Positions 37,369 through 44,412 of a DNA stretch of 64,000 bases are shown in pieces. Source of the stretch: JAEUJM01 sp041908445 (lineage in GTDB: Bacteria; Actinomycetota; Acidimicrobiia; Acidimicrobiales; DATDAH01); contig JAYRFK010000119.1 in the NCBI GenBank assembly GCA_041908445.1, positions 1 to 64,000 on the forward strand. Reading direction: 5' to 3'. Below the pieces are notes generated by a model that was given only the letters and a program-made list of their open reading frames with translations, did not search any database and had not been told where the DNA came from. The position numbers were made by a program, and so were the translations under genes. Numbering within the stretch: position 1 is the stretch's first letter; the number at the start of each line of letters is the position of its first letter.

Positions 37369-37986
37369 TCAGCCGGCCGCCGGCGGCTCGAGGTGCGGCA
37401 GGGCCTGCATCCACCGCCAGACCTCGTCCACCCGGGCCTCCAGCGCGGCACGGTCACCGCTGTTGTCGATGACCTGGTCGGCCTTGGCGAGGCGCTCCTC
37501 CCGGGAGGCCTGACGGGCCATCCGGGCCCGGGCGTCGGCCTCGGGGACGCCCCGCTGGTGCACCAGGCGGTCGAGGGCGACCTCGGGGTCGACGTCCACC
37601 ACCACCGTGCCCGCCATGTCCGAGCGCCCGGACTCGACCAGGAGCGGCACGTCGAGCACCACGACGTGGTCGGTCTCGGCTTCCCGGGCCATGCGCTCGG
37701 CCATCTCCAGGCCCACCGCCGGGTGCACGATGGCGTTGAGGGCCTGGAGTTGCTCGGGGTCGTTGAAGACGATCGCCGCGATCGCGGGCCGGTCGAGCGT
37801 GCCGTCGGCGGCGACCACGGCGTCGCCGAAGTGCTCGACGATCGCGTCGAACACGGCGGTACCGGGGCGCTGCACCTCGTGCACGATGGCGTCGGCGTCG
37901 ATGATGACCGCACCGCGCTCGGCCAGCAGGGCCGAGACGGTCGACTTCCCGGCTCCGATGCCGCCGGTGAGGCCCACGAGGATCAC
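37369..37986 (-). CDS. coaE: Dephospho-CoA kinase
   Basis: CoaE phosphorylates the ribose 3'-hydroxyl of dephospho-CoA, the last step of coenzyme A synthesis. The 205-residue protein opens with VGLTGGIGAGKSTVS (P loop), IDADAIVHEVQRPG with the catalytic aspartate, and VVLDVPLLVESG, all characteristic. The LID-region arginines are in RMARQASREERLAKAD and a late VIDNSGD completes the family pattern. GTG start. It is the upstream partner of uvrB, an arrangement seen in other actinobacteria. Confidence 0.95.
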   Translation of the reverse strand: MILVGLTGGIGAGKSTVSALLAERGAVIIDADAIVHEVQRPGTAVFDAIVEHFGDAVVAADGTLDRPAIAAIVFNDPEQLQALNAIVHPAVGLEMAERMAREAETDHVVVLDVPLLVESGRSDMAGTVVVDVDPEVALDRLVHQRGVPEADARARMARQASREERLAKADQVIDNSGDRAALEARVDEVWRWMQALPHLEPPAAG

Positions 37987-38100
37987 GAGGCGGGGACCTT
38001 AGCTCCCTCCCGCCGCTGCCGATGGAGTGCCGAAGGTGGGTCCGGCGCCGGCCGGCCCCACCCACGGACCGGACCGTCGGCACTGGGAGCCCGTGGTCGC

Positions 38101-39885
38101 ATGAGCACGATTCTCGACGAGGTGGAGCAGGCCGAGGAGGCCGGCGACCTCGCGCCCCGTTCCCGGTTCTCGTGGCAGCGCCAGACCGCCCGGATGCGCC
38201 GGGCCGGTGGCCTCGACGAGGACTCGGAGCTCGTCGCCGCCGGGCTGGTCGACGACGTCGACCGGCTCGCCCCCTTCAGCCCGGCCATCCTGGCCATCCG
38301 CTGGGGCACCACCACCGTCTCCGCGGCGCTGTCCATCCCCTTCTTCATCCAGGCCGACTGGACGGTCGTCGCCTGGTGCGGCGTCATCGTCGCGCTGACG
38401 ATCATCCGGACGCTTCGACCCCTCGAGTACAACGGCGACACCCGCAGCCTGGCCAGCGTCCTGGTCGAGGTCGCGATCCCCGTGCTGGCGGTGGTGTCGA
38501 CCGGCTACTGGTCCTCGCCGTTCGTGTTCTCCCTGGTGACGGCCATCATCGTGTCCGGCTTCGCCCGGGGGTTCGGGTTCGCCCTGCGGGTGGCCGGGGC
38601 CTCCGCGCTGATGGTCGCCCTGCCCGACCTGGCCCGCTCCGACTTCCAGAGCGAGGACCTGCGCATCTCGGCCCAGTGGGTCGTGGTGATGCTGATGGTG
38701 GCGCTGGTGGCGGGCTACGCCCGGCGCATCTCCGGCGAGGCCGACCGCCAGCACTCGGTGGCCCTCGACCGGCTCGGGCGCCTCGCCGACGCCAACGCCC
38801 TGCTCTTCTCGCTCCACCGGGTCACCCAGACCCTGCCGGCCTCGTTCGACCTCGACGAGGTGCTCGACAACACGGTCAGCCGGCTGCGGGGGCTGTTCGA
38901 CTACGACGCCGCCGTGATCCTGCTGCTCGACGACACCGACAGCTCGATGTGGGTGGTCGCCCGCCGCGACGGCACCCGCCTGCCCGAGCGCATCCCGACG
39001 ACCCAGTTGCCCGCCCCCCTGCGCGAGGTGCTCGCCCAGGAGGCCCTCGTGGCCCAGGGGAACCTGCTCCGCGAAGGCGGCCCGGGCCTCGTCCCGTCGA
39101 CCAGCTCGGGGCTCTACACACCCCTGCGGGCCCGCGGCGCGATCCTCGGCCTGCTGTCCATCGAGCACGCCGACGCCCACCACTTCAGCGCCCGTGACGT
39201 CGAACTGCTGAACGGCTTCGTCGAGCCCGCTGCGCTCGCCATCGACAACGCCCGCTGGTTCTCCCGTCTGCGCACCGTCGGCGCCGACGAGGAGCGCACG
39301 CGGATCGCGCGGGACCTGCACGACCGCATCGGCCAGTCACTCGCCTACCTGGCCTTCGAGCTCGACCGCATCGTGTCCGCCGAGGGCAAGGGCGACGACG
39401 TCGGCGCCTCCCTCGAGCAGCTGCGGGGCGACGTGCGCGGCGTCATCCGCGAGGTCCGGGACACGCTCTACGACCTGCGCACGGACGTGTCCGACAGCCA
39501 GGACATGGCCGACACCATCGAGGCCTACGCCAAGCGGGTGGCCGAGCGCAGCAACCTCGAGATCAAGCTCTTCGCCGACCGCGGGCCCCGCCTCCCCATC
39601 CTGCAGGAGCGGGAGATGTGGCGGATCGCCCAGGAGGCCCTCACCAACGTCGAGCGCCACGCCAAGGCCCGCAAGGTCCGGATCGTGTGGCGCTGCAACG
39701 GCTCGTCGGCCGCCCTCGAGGTCCTCGACGACGGGATCGGCTTCCCCGAGGGCCGCAGCGGCCGCCTCGACTCGTACGGCATCGTCGGCATGCGGGAGCG
39801 GGCCTCCTCGATCGGGGCGACGCTCGAATTGGTTTCTGCTCACAACAAAGGCACCCGCGTCCGATGCCTTCTCCAAGGGGGTTGA
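38101..39885 (+). CDS. NarL-type sensor histidine kinase with GAF domain
   Basis: This 594-residue kinase has a soluble N-terminal 60 residues, about six membrane helices (about 65–215), a coiled linker, a GAF domain (about 255–395, FDYDAAVILLLDD) and a HisKA_3 dimerisation domain with the phospho-accepting H407 in RIARDLHDRIGQ. The HATPase domain shows the N box EALTNVERHAKA, DDGIGF and GIVGMRER. It should phosphorylate the regulator encoded directly after it. Signal unknown. A dyad (GTGCCGA 38027–38033 and TCGGCAC 38077–38083) lies in its promoter region. Confidence 0.9.
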   Translation: MSTILDEVEQAEEAGDLAPRSRFSWQRQTARMRRAGGLDEDSELVAAGLVDDVDRLAPFSPAILAIRWGTTTVSAALSIPFFIQADWTVVAWCGVIVALTIIRTLRPLEYNGDTRSLASVLVEVAIPVLAVVSTGYWSSPFVFSLVTAIIVSGFARGFGFALRVAGASALMVALPDLARSDFQSEDLRISAQWVVVMLMVALVAGYARRISGEADRQHSVALDRLGRLADANALLFSLHRVTQTLPASFDLDEVLDNTVSRLRGLFDYDAAVILLLDDTDSSMWVVARRDGTRLPERIPTTQLPAPLREVLAQEALVAQGNLLREGGPGLVPSTSSGLYTPLRARGAILGLLSIEHADAHHFSARDVELLNGFVEPAALAIDNARWFSRLRTVGADEERTRIARDLHDRIGQSLAYLAFELDRIVSAEGKGDDVGASLEQLRGDVRGVIREVRDTLYDLRTDVSDSQDMADTIEAYAKRVAERSNLEIKLFADRGPRLPILQEREMWRIAQEALTNVERHAKARKVRIVWRCNGSSAALEVLDDGIGFPEGRSGRLDSYGIVGMRERASSIGATLELVSAHNKGTRVRCLLQGG

Positions 39886-39890
39886 CCGCC

Positions 39891-40604
39891 ATGACCATCT
39901 ACGACACCCAGTCGCAAGCCGCACGCGCCGCCTCGCTCGCGGCCGTGCACGCCGGCATCCGGCTCATGCTCGCCGACGACCACCGCATGCTGCGCGAAGG
40001 CCTCCGCCGCTCCATGGCCGAGCAGGGCTTCGACATGGTGGGCGAGGCGCGTGACGGCGCCGAGGCCGTCGAGCTGGCCCGGGTCCTGCAGCCCGACGTC
40101 ATCTTGATGGACGTCACGATGCCCGAGCTCGACGGCGTCGAGGCCACCCGCCGCATCCGCTCCTCGCTCCCGGGCGTCAAGGTCGTGATGCTGACCATGC
40201 ACGCCGACCAGGACGTGCTCGCCTCGGCCATCCGTGCCGGGGCCAGCGGCTACCTCGTGAAGGACTGCTCCACCGAGGAGATCGCCGAGGCGGTGCGCAT
40301 GACCGCCCGCGGGGACACCATCATCTCGCCCCGCCTGGCGGCGTCGATGCTCGACGAGGTCCGCCGCATCGACCGGCCGTCGGCCGGCGTGCCCGACGAG
40401 GAGCGGGTGGTGACCCGGCGCGAGGAGGAGGTCCTCCAGCTCATCGCCGACGGCTGCTCGACCCCCGAGGTCGCCGAGCGCCTCTACATCAGCCAGAAGA
40501 CCGTGAAGAACCACCTGGCGTCGATCTACCAGAAGCTCGACGCCCGCGACCGCACCCAGGCCGTCCTCCAGGCCGTGCGCATGGGCATCGTCCACCTCGA
40601 CTGA
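39891..40604 (+). CDS. NarL/LuxR-family response regulator
   Basis: This 237-residue regulator has a receiver domain (about 23–140) with the acidic pair D29/D30, phospho-acceptor D74 in VILMDVTMPELDG and the lysine in SGYLVKD, followed by a LuxR-type helix-turn-helix (about 170–235) with TRREEEVLQLIADG and SQKTVKNHLASIYQKL. It follows the kinase by 5 bp and stops 222 bp before the first Flp pilin gene, making the pilins a reasonable but unproven target. The ATG at 39891 is used. Confidence 0.92.
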   Translation: MTIYDTQSQAARAASLAAVHAGIRLMLADDHRMLREGLRRSMAEQGFDMVGEARDGAEAVELARVLQPDVILMDVTMPELDGVEATRRIRSSLPGVKVVMLTMHADQDVLASAIRAGASGYLVKDCSTEEIAEAVRMTARGDTIISPRLAASMLDEVRRIDRPSAGVPDEERVVTRREEEVLQLIADGCSTPEVAERLYISQKTVKNHLASIYQKLDARDRTQAVLQAVRMGIVHLD

Positions 40605-40640
40605 ACTGCCCGGGGGCCGCTCCCCCGTCCCCTCTCCCCT

Positions 40641-40670
40641 CCACGGCGGGCCCTCCGGGGCCCGCCGTGG
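40641..40670 (+). terminator. Strong hairpin after the response regulator
   Basis: CCACGGCGGGCCC (40641–40653), loop TCCG, and its exact complement (40658–40670) form a 13-bp stem 37 nt after the regulator stop. It should end the two-component transcript and insulate the pilin genes. No U tract. Confidence 0.75.
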
Positions 40671-40826
40671 CGCGTCGGGGCGCGTCGGGCCGCCGACCCC
40701 CCTGCGAGGCCCTGGGAGGCCCGGATTGGCGCTACAGGCAGGCCTCCGGGAGGCCGATGACCAGAGGAGCAGCACCGATCCTGCCCGTCCGGGTGGGACG
40801 CCGAACGTCTGACCCAAGGACACCCC

Positions 40827-41015
40827 ATGATCACCACGTACGAATTCCTCGCCAACTGGCTCCGGGCCCGCTTCGCCGACGGCGAGCGGGGTGCCTCCCT
40901 CGTGGAGTACGCCCTGCTCGTGGCCCTGATCGCCGTCGTCTGCATCGCCGCCGTCACCCTGCTCGGCCGCAACGCCAGCACCAAGTTCAGCAACGTCGGC
41001 AGCTCGATCAGCTGA
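40827..41015 (+). CDS. flp: Flp/Fap-type pilin 1
   Basis: This 62-residue class III prepilin has a charged leader ending RG22, then ASLVEYALLVALIAVVCIAAVTLL. The prepilin peptidase should cut after G22, leaving the Flp signature of glutamate at +5 and tyrosine at +6, followed by the hydrophobic assembly helix and a short polar tail. It would form the fibre built by the Tad machine encoded from 43496. It differs from pilin 3 at only four residues (positions 3, 18, 19 and 52). ATG with an AAGGA site upstream. Confidence 0.93.
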   Translation: MITTYEFLANWLRARFADGERGASLVEYALLVALIAVVCIAAVTLLGRNASTKFSNVGSSIS

Positions 41016-41034
41016 TCCAGCATCCGCCGCGCCC

Positions 41035-41065
41035 GGGGGCGCGGGGGCTCCGGCCCCCCGCCCCC
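41035..41065 (+). terminator. Imperfect GC-rich hairpin between pilin 1 and pilin 2
   Basis: Two nested GGGGGC segments (41035–41040 and 41043–41048) pair with GCCCCC segments at 41060–41065 and 41053–41058 around a TCCG loop, with a small internal bulge. It follows pilin 1 by 19 nt and precedes the pilin 2 ribosome site, so it may end or attenuate transcription and raise pilin 1 mRNA stability. Confidence 0.55.
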
Positions 41066-41091
41066 GGACCGAACCGGGAAGGAGGTGCACG

Positions 41092-41289
41092 GTGCTCCAC
41101 CTCGAGTACCTGCTCACCTGGCTGGTGCACCGGTACGGCGGGACGACGCAGCGGGGCGCATCACTCGTCGAGTACGTGCTGATGCTCTCGCTGATCGCGT
41201 TGGTCTGCCTCGCCGCCATGTCGTACTTCGGGGGTGGGAACGGTGGCAGCCTCGACCGCTCCAGCAACCTGATCTCGTCGGCGGGCTAG
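41092..41289 (+). CDS. Flp/Fap-type pilin 2 (divergent)
   Basis: This 65-residue protein shares the prepilin cleavage motif (RG, then ASLVEYVLMLSLIALVCLAA) and hydrophobic helix with pilins 1 and 3, but its leader (LEYLLTWLVHRYGGTT) and its Gly/Asn/Ser-rich tail are different. It may be a minor subunit or an alternative major pilin. It starts at GTG 41092 with an unusually complete Shine-Dalgarno, AAGGAGGTG at 41079–41087, suggesting high translation. It is followed by its own strong hairpin. Confidence 0.88.
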   Translation: MLHLEYLLTWLVHRYGGTTQRGASLVEYVLMLSLIALVCLAAMSYFGGGNGGSLDRSSNLISSAG

Positions 41290-41319
41290 CAGCACGGCCC
41301 GATCGGCCAGGAGGACGAA

Positions 41320-41354
41320 CGAGGGGGTGGCACCCACCGGGTGCCACCCCCTCG
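41320..41354 (+). terminator. 16-bp perfect hairpin after pilin 2
   Basis: CGAGGGGGTGGCACCC (41320–41335) pairs with its exact complement (41339–41354) around a 3-nt loop, 30 nt after the pilin 2 stop. This is a very stable terminator-type structure that should separate pilin 2 from pilin 3 transcription; the following 41355–41520 would then hold the pilin 3 promoter. Confidence 0.75.
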
Positions 41355-41520
41355 TCGCGTCCGGGCGCCCCCACCGCCTCCCAGCCCGGTAGGGCGAACG
41401 ACCCAGATGTGGTCTCAAGGACCTGGGCCGTTCGGCCGATGCCTAGGACTACCTGCAGCACCCGTTGACGAGGCAGCCGCCCCGTCACTGGACCGCCGAC
41501 AAGAAAGCACGGTGACACCG

Positions 41521-41709
41521 ATGATCCAGACCTACGAGTTCCTCGCCAACTGGCTCCGAGCCCGCTTCGCCCACGACGAGCGGGGTGCCTCCCTGGTCGA
41601 GTACGCCCTCCTGGTCGCCCTGATCGCGGTGGTGTGCATCGCGGCCGTGACGCTGCTCGGTCGCAACGCCAGCGACAAGTTCAGCAACGTCGGCAGCTCG
41701 ATCTCCTGA
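41521..41709 (+). CDS. Flp/Fap-type pilin 3 (near-copy of pilin 1)
   Basis: This 62-residue prepilin repeats pilin 1 almost exactly: same leader, G22 cleavage site, ASLVEYALL start of the mature protein and FSNVGSSIS tail, with changes at residues 3, 18, 19 and 52. Most differences in DNA are silent, so the copies have diverged but are under protein-level constraint. ATG 41521 is preferred over a GTG three codons earlier because it matches pilin 1. A strong hairpin follows. Confidence 0.93.
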   Translation: MIQTYEFLANWLRARFAHDERGASLVEYALLVALIAVVCIAAVTLLGRNASDKFSNVGSSIS

Positions 41710-41770
41710 ACCGTCTGCCCGCAGCAGGCGTCGCGGGGTAGTTCGCCCCTCCCCTTCGACGCCGAGCGGA

Positions 41771-41804
41771 CCGCTGCCGGTGGCCTCCGGGCCACCGGCA
41801 GCGG
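41771..41804 (+). terminator. 15-bp perfect hairpin after pilin 3
   Basis: CCGCTGCCGGTGGCC (41771–41785), loop TCCG, and GGCCACCGGCAGCGG (41790–41804) form a perfect stem 61 nt after the pilin 3 stop. It lies between pilin 3 and the convergent membrane-protein gene and may terminate both. Confidence 0.7.
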
Positions 41805-41870
41805 CGCGTCCGGGCCCAGGTCGGCGGCCGCGCCCGCGTCCGCCCCAGGGTCGGGGCCGGATCGAGGAGG

Positions 41871-41912
41871 GATCGAGGCGCCGGGGTCGAGGCGCCGGCG
41901 TCGAGGTGCCGG
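41871..41912. repeat. Three tandem 14-bp repeats
   Basis: Three consecutive copies of a GRTCGAGGYGCCGG-like unit lie at 41871–41884, 41885–41898 and 41899–41912, differing at one or two bases. They end 3 bp before the stop codon of the convergent gene at 41916. Probably a small slippage repeat; no function is evident. Confidence 0.6.
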
Positions 41913-41915
41913 TTG

Positions 41916-43415
41916 CTAGGCGCCGGGGGCGCAGCGGCCGGCGCCGCCCGGCTCGGCGCTCGGGCACGCGACCAGCCAGTCGTCGTCGCGGTACACGACG
42001 CCCCATCCCTGGTCCGCCTCGAGCCAGGCGCCGAGGGGCGTGGCCCGCTCCCACACGACGACGTCGGTGTCGTACCGGCCCAGCACGGGCCCGGGGTCGA
42101 GGCTGCGCACGAGGCGCACGTAGTCCTCGGTCAGTGCCGCCGGGTACATGTCGTAGCGGTCGTCGATGAACACCGGCTGGTCGTAGCGGTCCTCGAGCTC
42201 GAGGTAGTTCCCCACGTAGTCACGGCTGACGAGGTGGGTGTCGGGGCCGAGCAGCCCCTGGTCGTCCAGCCACGCCACCGCGTCCACCGGGTAGGTCTCG
42301 AGCTGGACGTCCGAGCGCCCCAGCTGGCTCGCGGTGACGAGCACGGCGAGGGCCACCAGGGCGGCGGCACCGATCGCGTTCGCCATGGAACGGCGGGCGC
42401 CGTCGATGGACCCCAGCCCGGCCGCGCCGGCCGCCATGCCGGGCAGCAGCACGACGCTCGCCACGGGGACGTTGCGGAGGCCGAGCAGCGCCGCGGCGGT
42501 GAACACGGCGAGGGGCAGGGCCACCCGGTAGCTCGGACGACGCACGACGAGCACGACGGCGGCCACGAGCTGCACCAGGAAGAGCCGTTGGCCGTAGGTG
42601 TCGAACGTGGGCGACTGCCACTCGGTGATGTGGTGCAGCACCTGCTGGCGGCTCAGGAGCTCGACGGGGAACGTCAGCGCGTGCAGCCCCAACGGGCCGA
42701 CCACGCCCAGCACCGTGCCGAGCGACGCCCAGCCGAGCAGCCGCAGCTCGACCCGCGGCGAGTCCCCGTCGAGGCGACGCCCCAGGGCCAGCAGGCCGAC
42801 CGCGACGAGCCCGAGGGGGAACGAGCCGTGCACGTTCACCCAGATCCACATCAGCGGCACCGCCCAGCGGGGATCCGCGCCCTCCTCGGCCTGGAGCAGG
42901 AGCACGGCGAGCAGGAGCAGGCCGAACAGCAGCGGCCGTTCCGTCCACAGGTCGGTGGCCACGCCCATGGCCACGCCGGCGATGGCCACCCGGGGCAGGA
43001 GGGTCGTGGCGGGCCGCGTGAGGCGCCACACGCAGGCGCCCAGTGCCAGGCACAGGAGCCCCATGAGCAGCCGCAGGGCGCCGCCGCCGCCGAGGCGCTC
43101 GGCGACGGCGTAGACGACCGAGGCGAGCCAGCTCTGCACCACCCAGGCCTGCCCGGGCACGGTGTACGAGTACGGGTCGGCGTGGGGGATGCCCTGGTCG
43201 AGGATCAGGCGGCCCGTGGCGAGGTGGGTGAAGAAGCTGTTGTCGTCGAGCGGCCGCAGGCCGATGACGAGGCCCCAGACGGCCACGGCCAGGCCGACGA
43301 CACCGGCGATCGTGGGCGGCCAGGCCCGTCGGGCCACGCCGTCGGCGCTCGTCGTGGCGCCGGCGTCGTCGACGCGACCGGTCTCGCCGGCCGTTGCCTC
43401 CACCGCAGTCGCCAT
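41916..43415 (-). CDS. Multi-pass membrane protein, GT-C-like, next to the tad operon
   Basis: This 499-residue protein has about eleven membrane helices after a 35-residue soluble start. The first outer loop holds RPLDDNSFFTHLATGRLIL and YTVPGQAWVVQSW, a pattern seen in uncharacterised GT-C-like proteins of actinobacteria. The C-terminal 110 residues form an outer domain with two cysteines in the tail. It lies 80 bp downstream of tadC on the same strand and might be co-transcribed; a role in glycosylating pili is possible but only inferred from position. Confidence 0.65.
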   Translation of the reverse strand: MATAVEATAGETGRVDDAGATTSADGVARRAWPPTIAGVVGLAVAVWGLVIGLRPLDDNSFFTHLATGRLILDQGIPHADPYSYTVPGQAWVVQSWLASVVYAVAERLGGGGALRLLMGLLCLALGACVWRLTRPATTLLPRVAIAGVAMGVATDLWTERPLLFGLLLLAVLLLQAEEGADPRWAVPLMWIWVNVHGSFPLGLVAVGLLALGRRLDGDSPRVELRLLGWASLGTVLGVVGPLGLHALTFPVELLSRQQVLHHITEWQSPTFDTYGQRLFLVQLVAAVVLVVRRPSYRVALPLAVFTAAALLGLRNVPVASVVLLPGMAAGAAGLGSIDGARRSMANAIGAAALVALAVLVTASQLGRSDVQLETYPVDAVAWLDDQGLLGPDTHLVSRDYVGNYLELEDRYDQPVFIDDRYDMYPAALTEDYVRLVRSLDPGPVLGRYDTDVVVWERATPLGAWLEADQGWGVVYRDDDWLVACPSAEPGGAGRCAPGA

Positions 43416-43495
43416 GTCCGTCTCCCAGGTCCTCGGCGCCGCGACCGGGTCGCTCGCGATCGCCGGGGTTCCTGTCGGCCGGGCCGGGCCGGGGT

Positions 43496-44410
43496 TCAGA
43501 AGTTGTTGCGGATGTTGATGGCCGCGGGGCCGATGACGACCACGAACAGCGCCGGGAAGATGCAGAACACCATCGGGATCAGCATCTTCACCGGGGCCTT
43601 CTGGGCCTTCTCCTGGGCGATCTGGCGCCGCTTGATGCGCATCTCGTCCGCCTGGGCCCGAAGCACCCGGCCGATCGACACGCCGAAGGTGTCGGCCTGG
43701 AGGATGGCCAGGACGAACGACCGGATCTCCGGGACCTTGGTGCGGCCCTCGAGCGAGCGCATCGCGTCGCCACGCGAGGCGCCGGCGCGGGTCTCGCCCA
43801 GCATCCGGGCGAACTCGTCGGACAGGGCCCCGGGCACGGCCTGCACCGTGCGGTCGAGCGCCTGCTCGAAGCCCAGGCCGGCCTCGACGCTGATGACGAG
43901 CAGGTCGAGGATGTCCGGGAGCTGCACCTGCATCTCGTGCTGACGGGCCTCGACCCGACGGTTCAACAGGGCGTCGGGGCCGAGCAGGAGCGCCAGCGAG
44001 AACATCAGGAACATCAGGAACGGCATCTTGCCGGTGAGGGGCAGCACGAAGAACGAGAGGATGAACACGACCGGGATGGCCGCGACCGTCATCACCCGCA
44101 CCGCCAGGAAGCGGTCGACGGCGTCGGCGCTCGGCCGGCCCGCGTAGACGAACTTCTGGCGCACCCCGTCGACGTAGCCGACCGGCGTGAACCGCTGGCC
44201 CAGGCCGGTCAGGCCCTGCAGCAGCGGGACGAGGGCCCGCTGGCGCAGGGGGACGAGCAGCTCCTGGTCGCGGACGTTCTCGACCTCGTAGCCGTCGAGT
44301 TGACGCAACGAGCTGCGGACGACCGCCTTCTCCTCGGCGTCGGTGAGCAGCGTGTAGACGGCCGTCGCGATGCCGGCGCCGATGAGCAGGACGAAGAGCG
44401 TGAGCAGCAT
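43496..44410 (-). CDS. tadC: Tad pilus inner-membrane protein TadC (GspF domain)
   Basis: TadC is one of two platform proteins that, with TadB and the TadA ATPase, assemble Flp pili. This 304-residue protein has an N-terminal membrane helix, a cytoplasmic stretch, two to three helices in the middle, and a GspF domain in the C-terminal half (QVQLPDILDLLVISVEAGLGFEQALDR) with further membrane segments at the end. ATG at 44410 lies 2 bp after the tadB stop. Composition and order match Tad loci of other actinobacteria. Confidence 0.9.
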   Translation of the reverse strand: MLLTLFVLLIGAGIATAVYTLLTDAEEKAVVRSSLRQLDGYEVENVRDQELLVPLRQRALVPLLQGLTGLGQRFTPVGYVDGVRQKFVYAGRPSADAVDRFLAVRVMTVAAIPVVFILSFFVLPLTGKMPFLMFLMFSLALLLGPDALLNRRVEARQHEMQVQLPDILDLLVISVEAGLGFEQALDRTVQAVPGALSDEFARMLGETRAGASRGDAMRSLEGRTKVPEIRSFVLAILQADTFGVSIGRVLRAQADEMRIKRRQIAQEKAQKAPVKMLIPMVFCIFPALFVVVIGPAAINIRNNF

Positions 44411-44412
44411 GG

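Noticed and set aside
37320..37913. An uvrB start inside the coaE region
   Set aside because: The extra residues are an out-of-frame reading of coaE; the conserved UvrB start follows GTG 37319.
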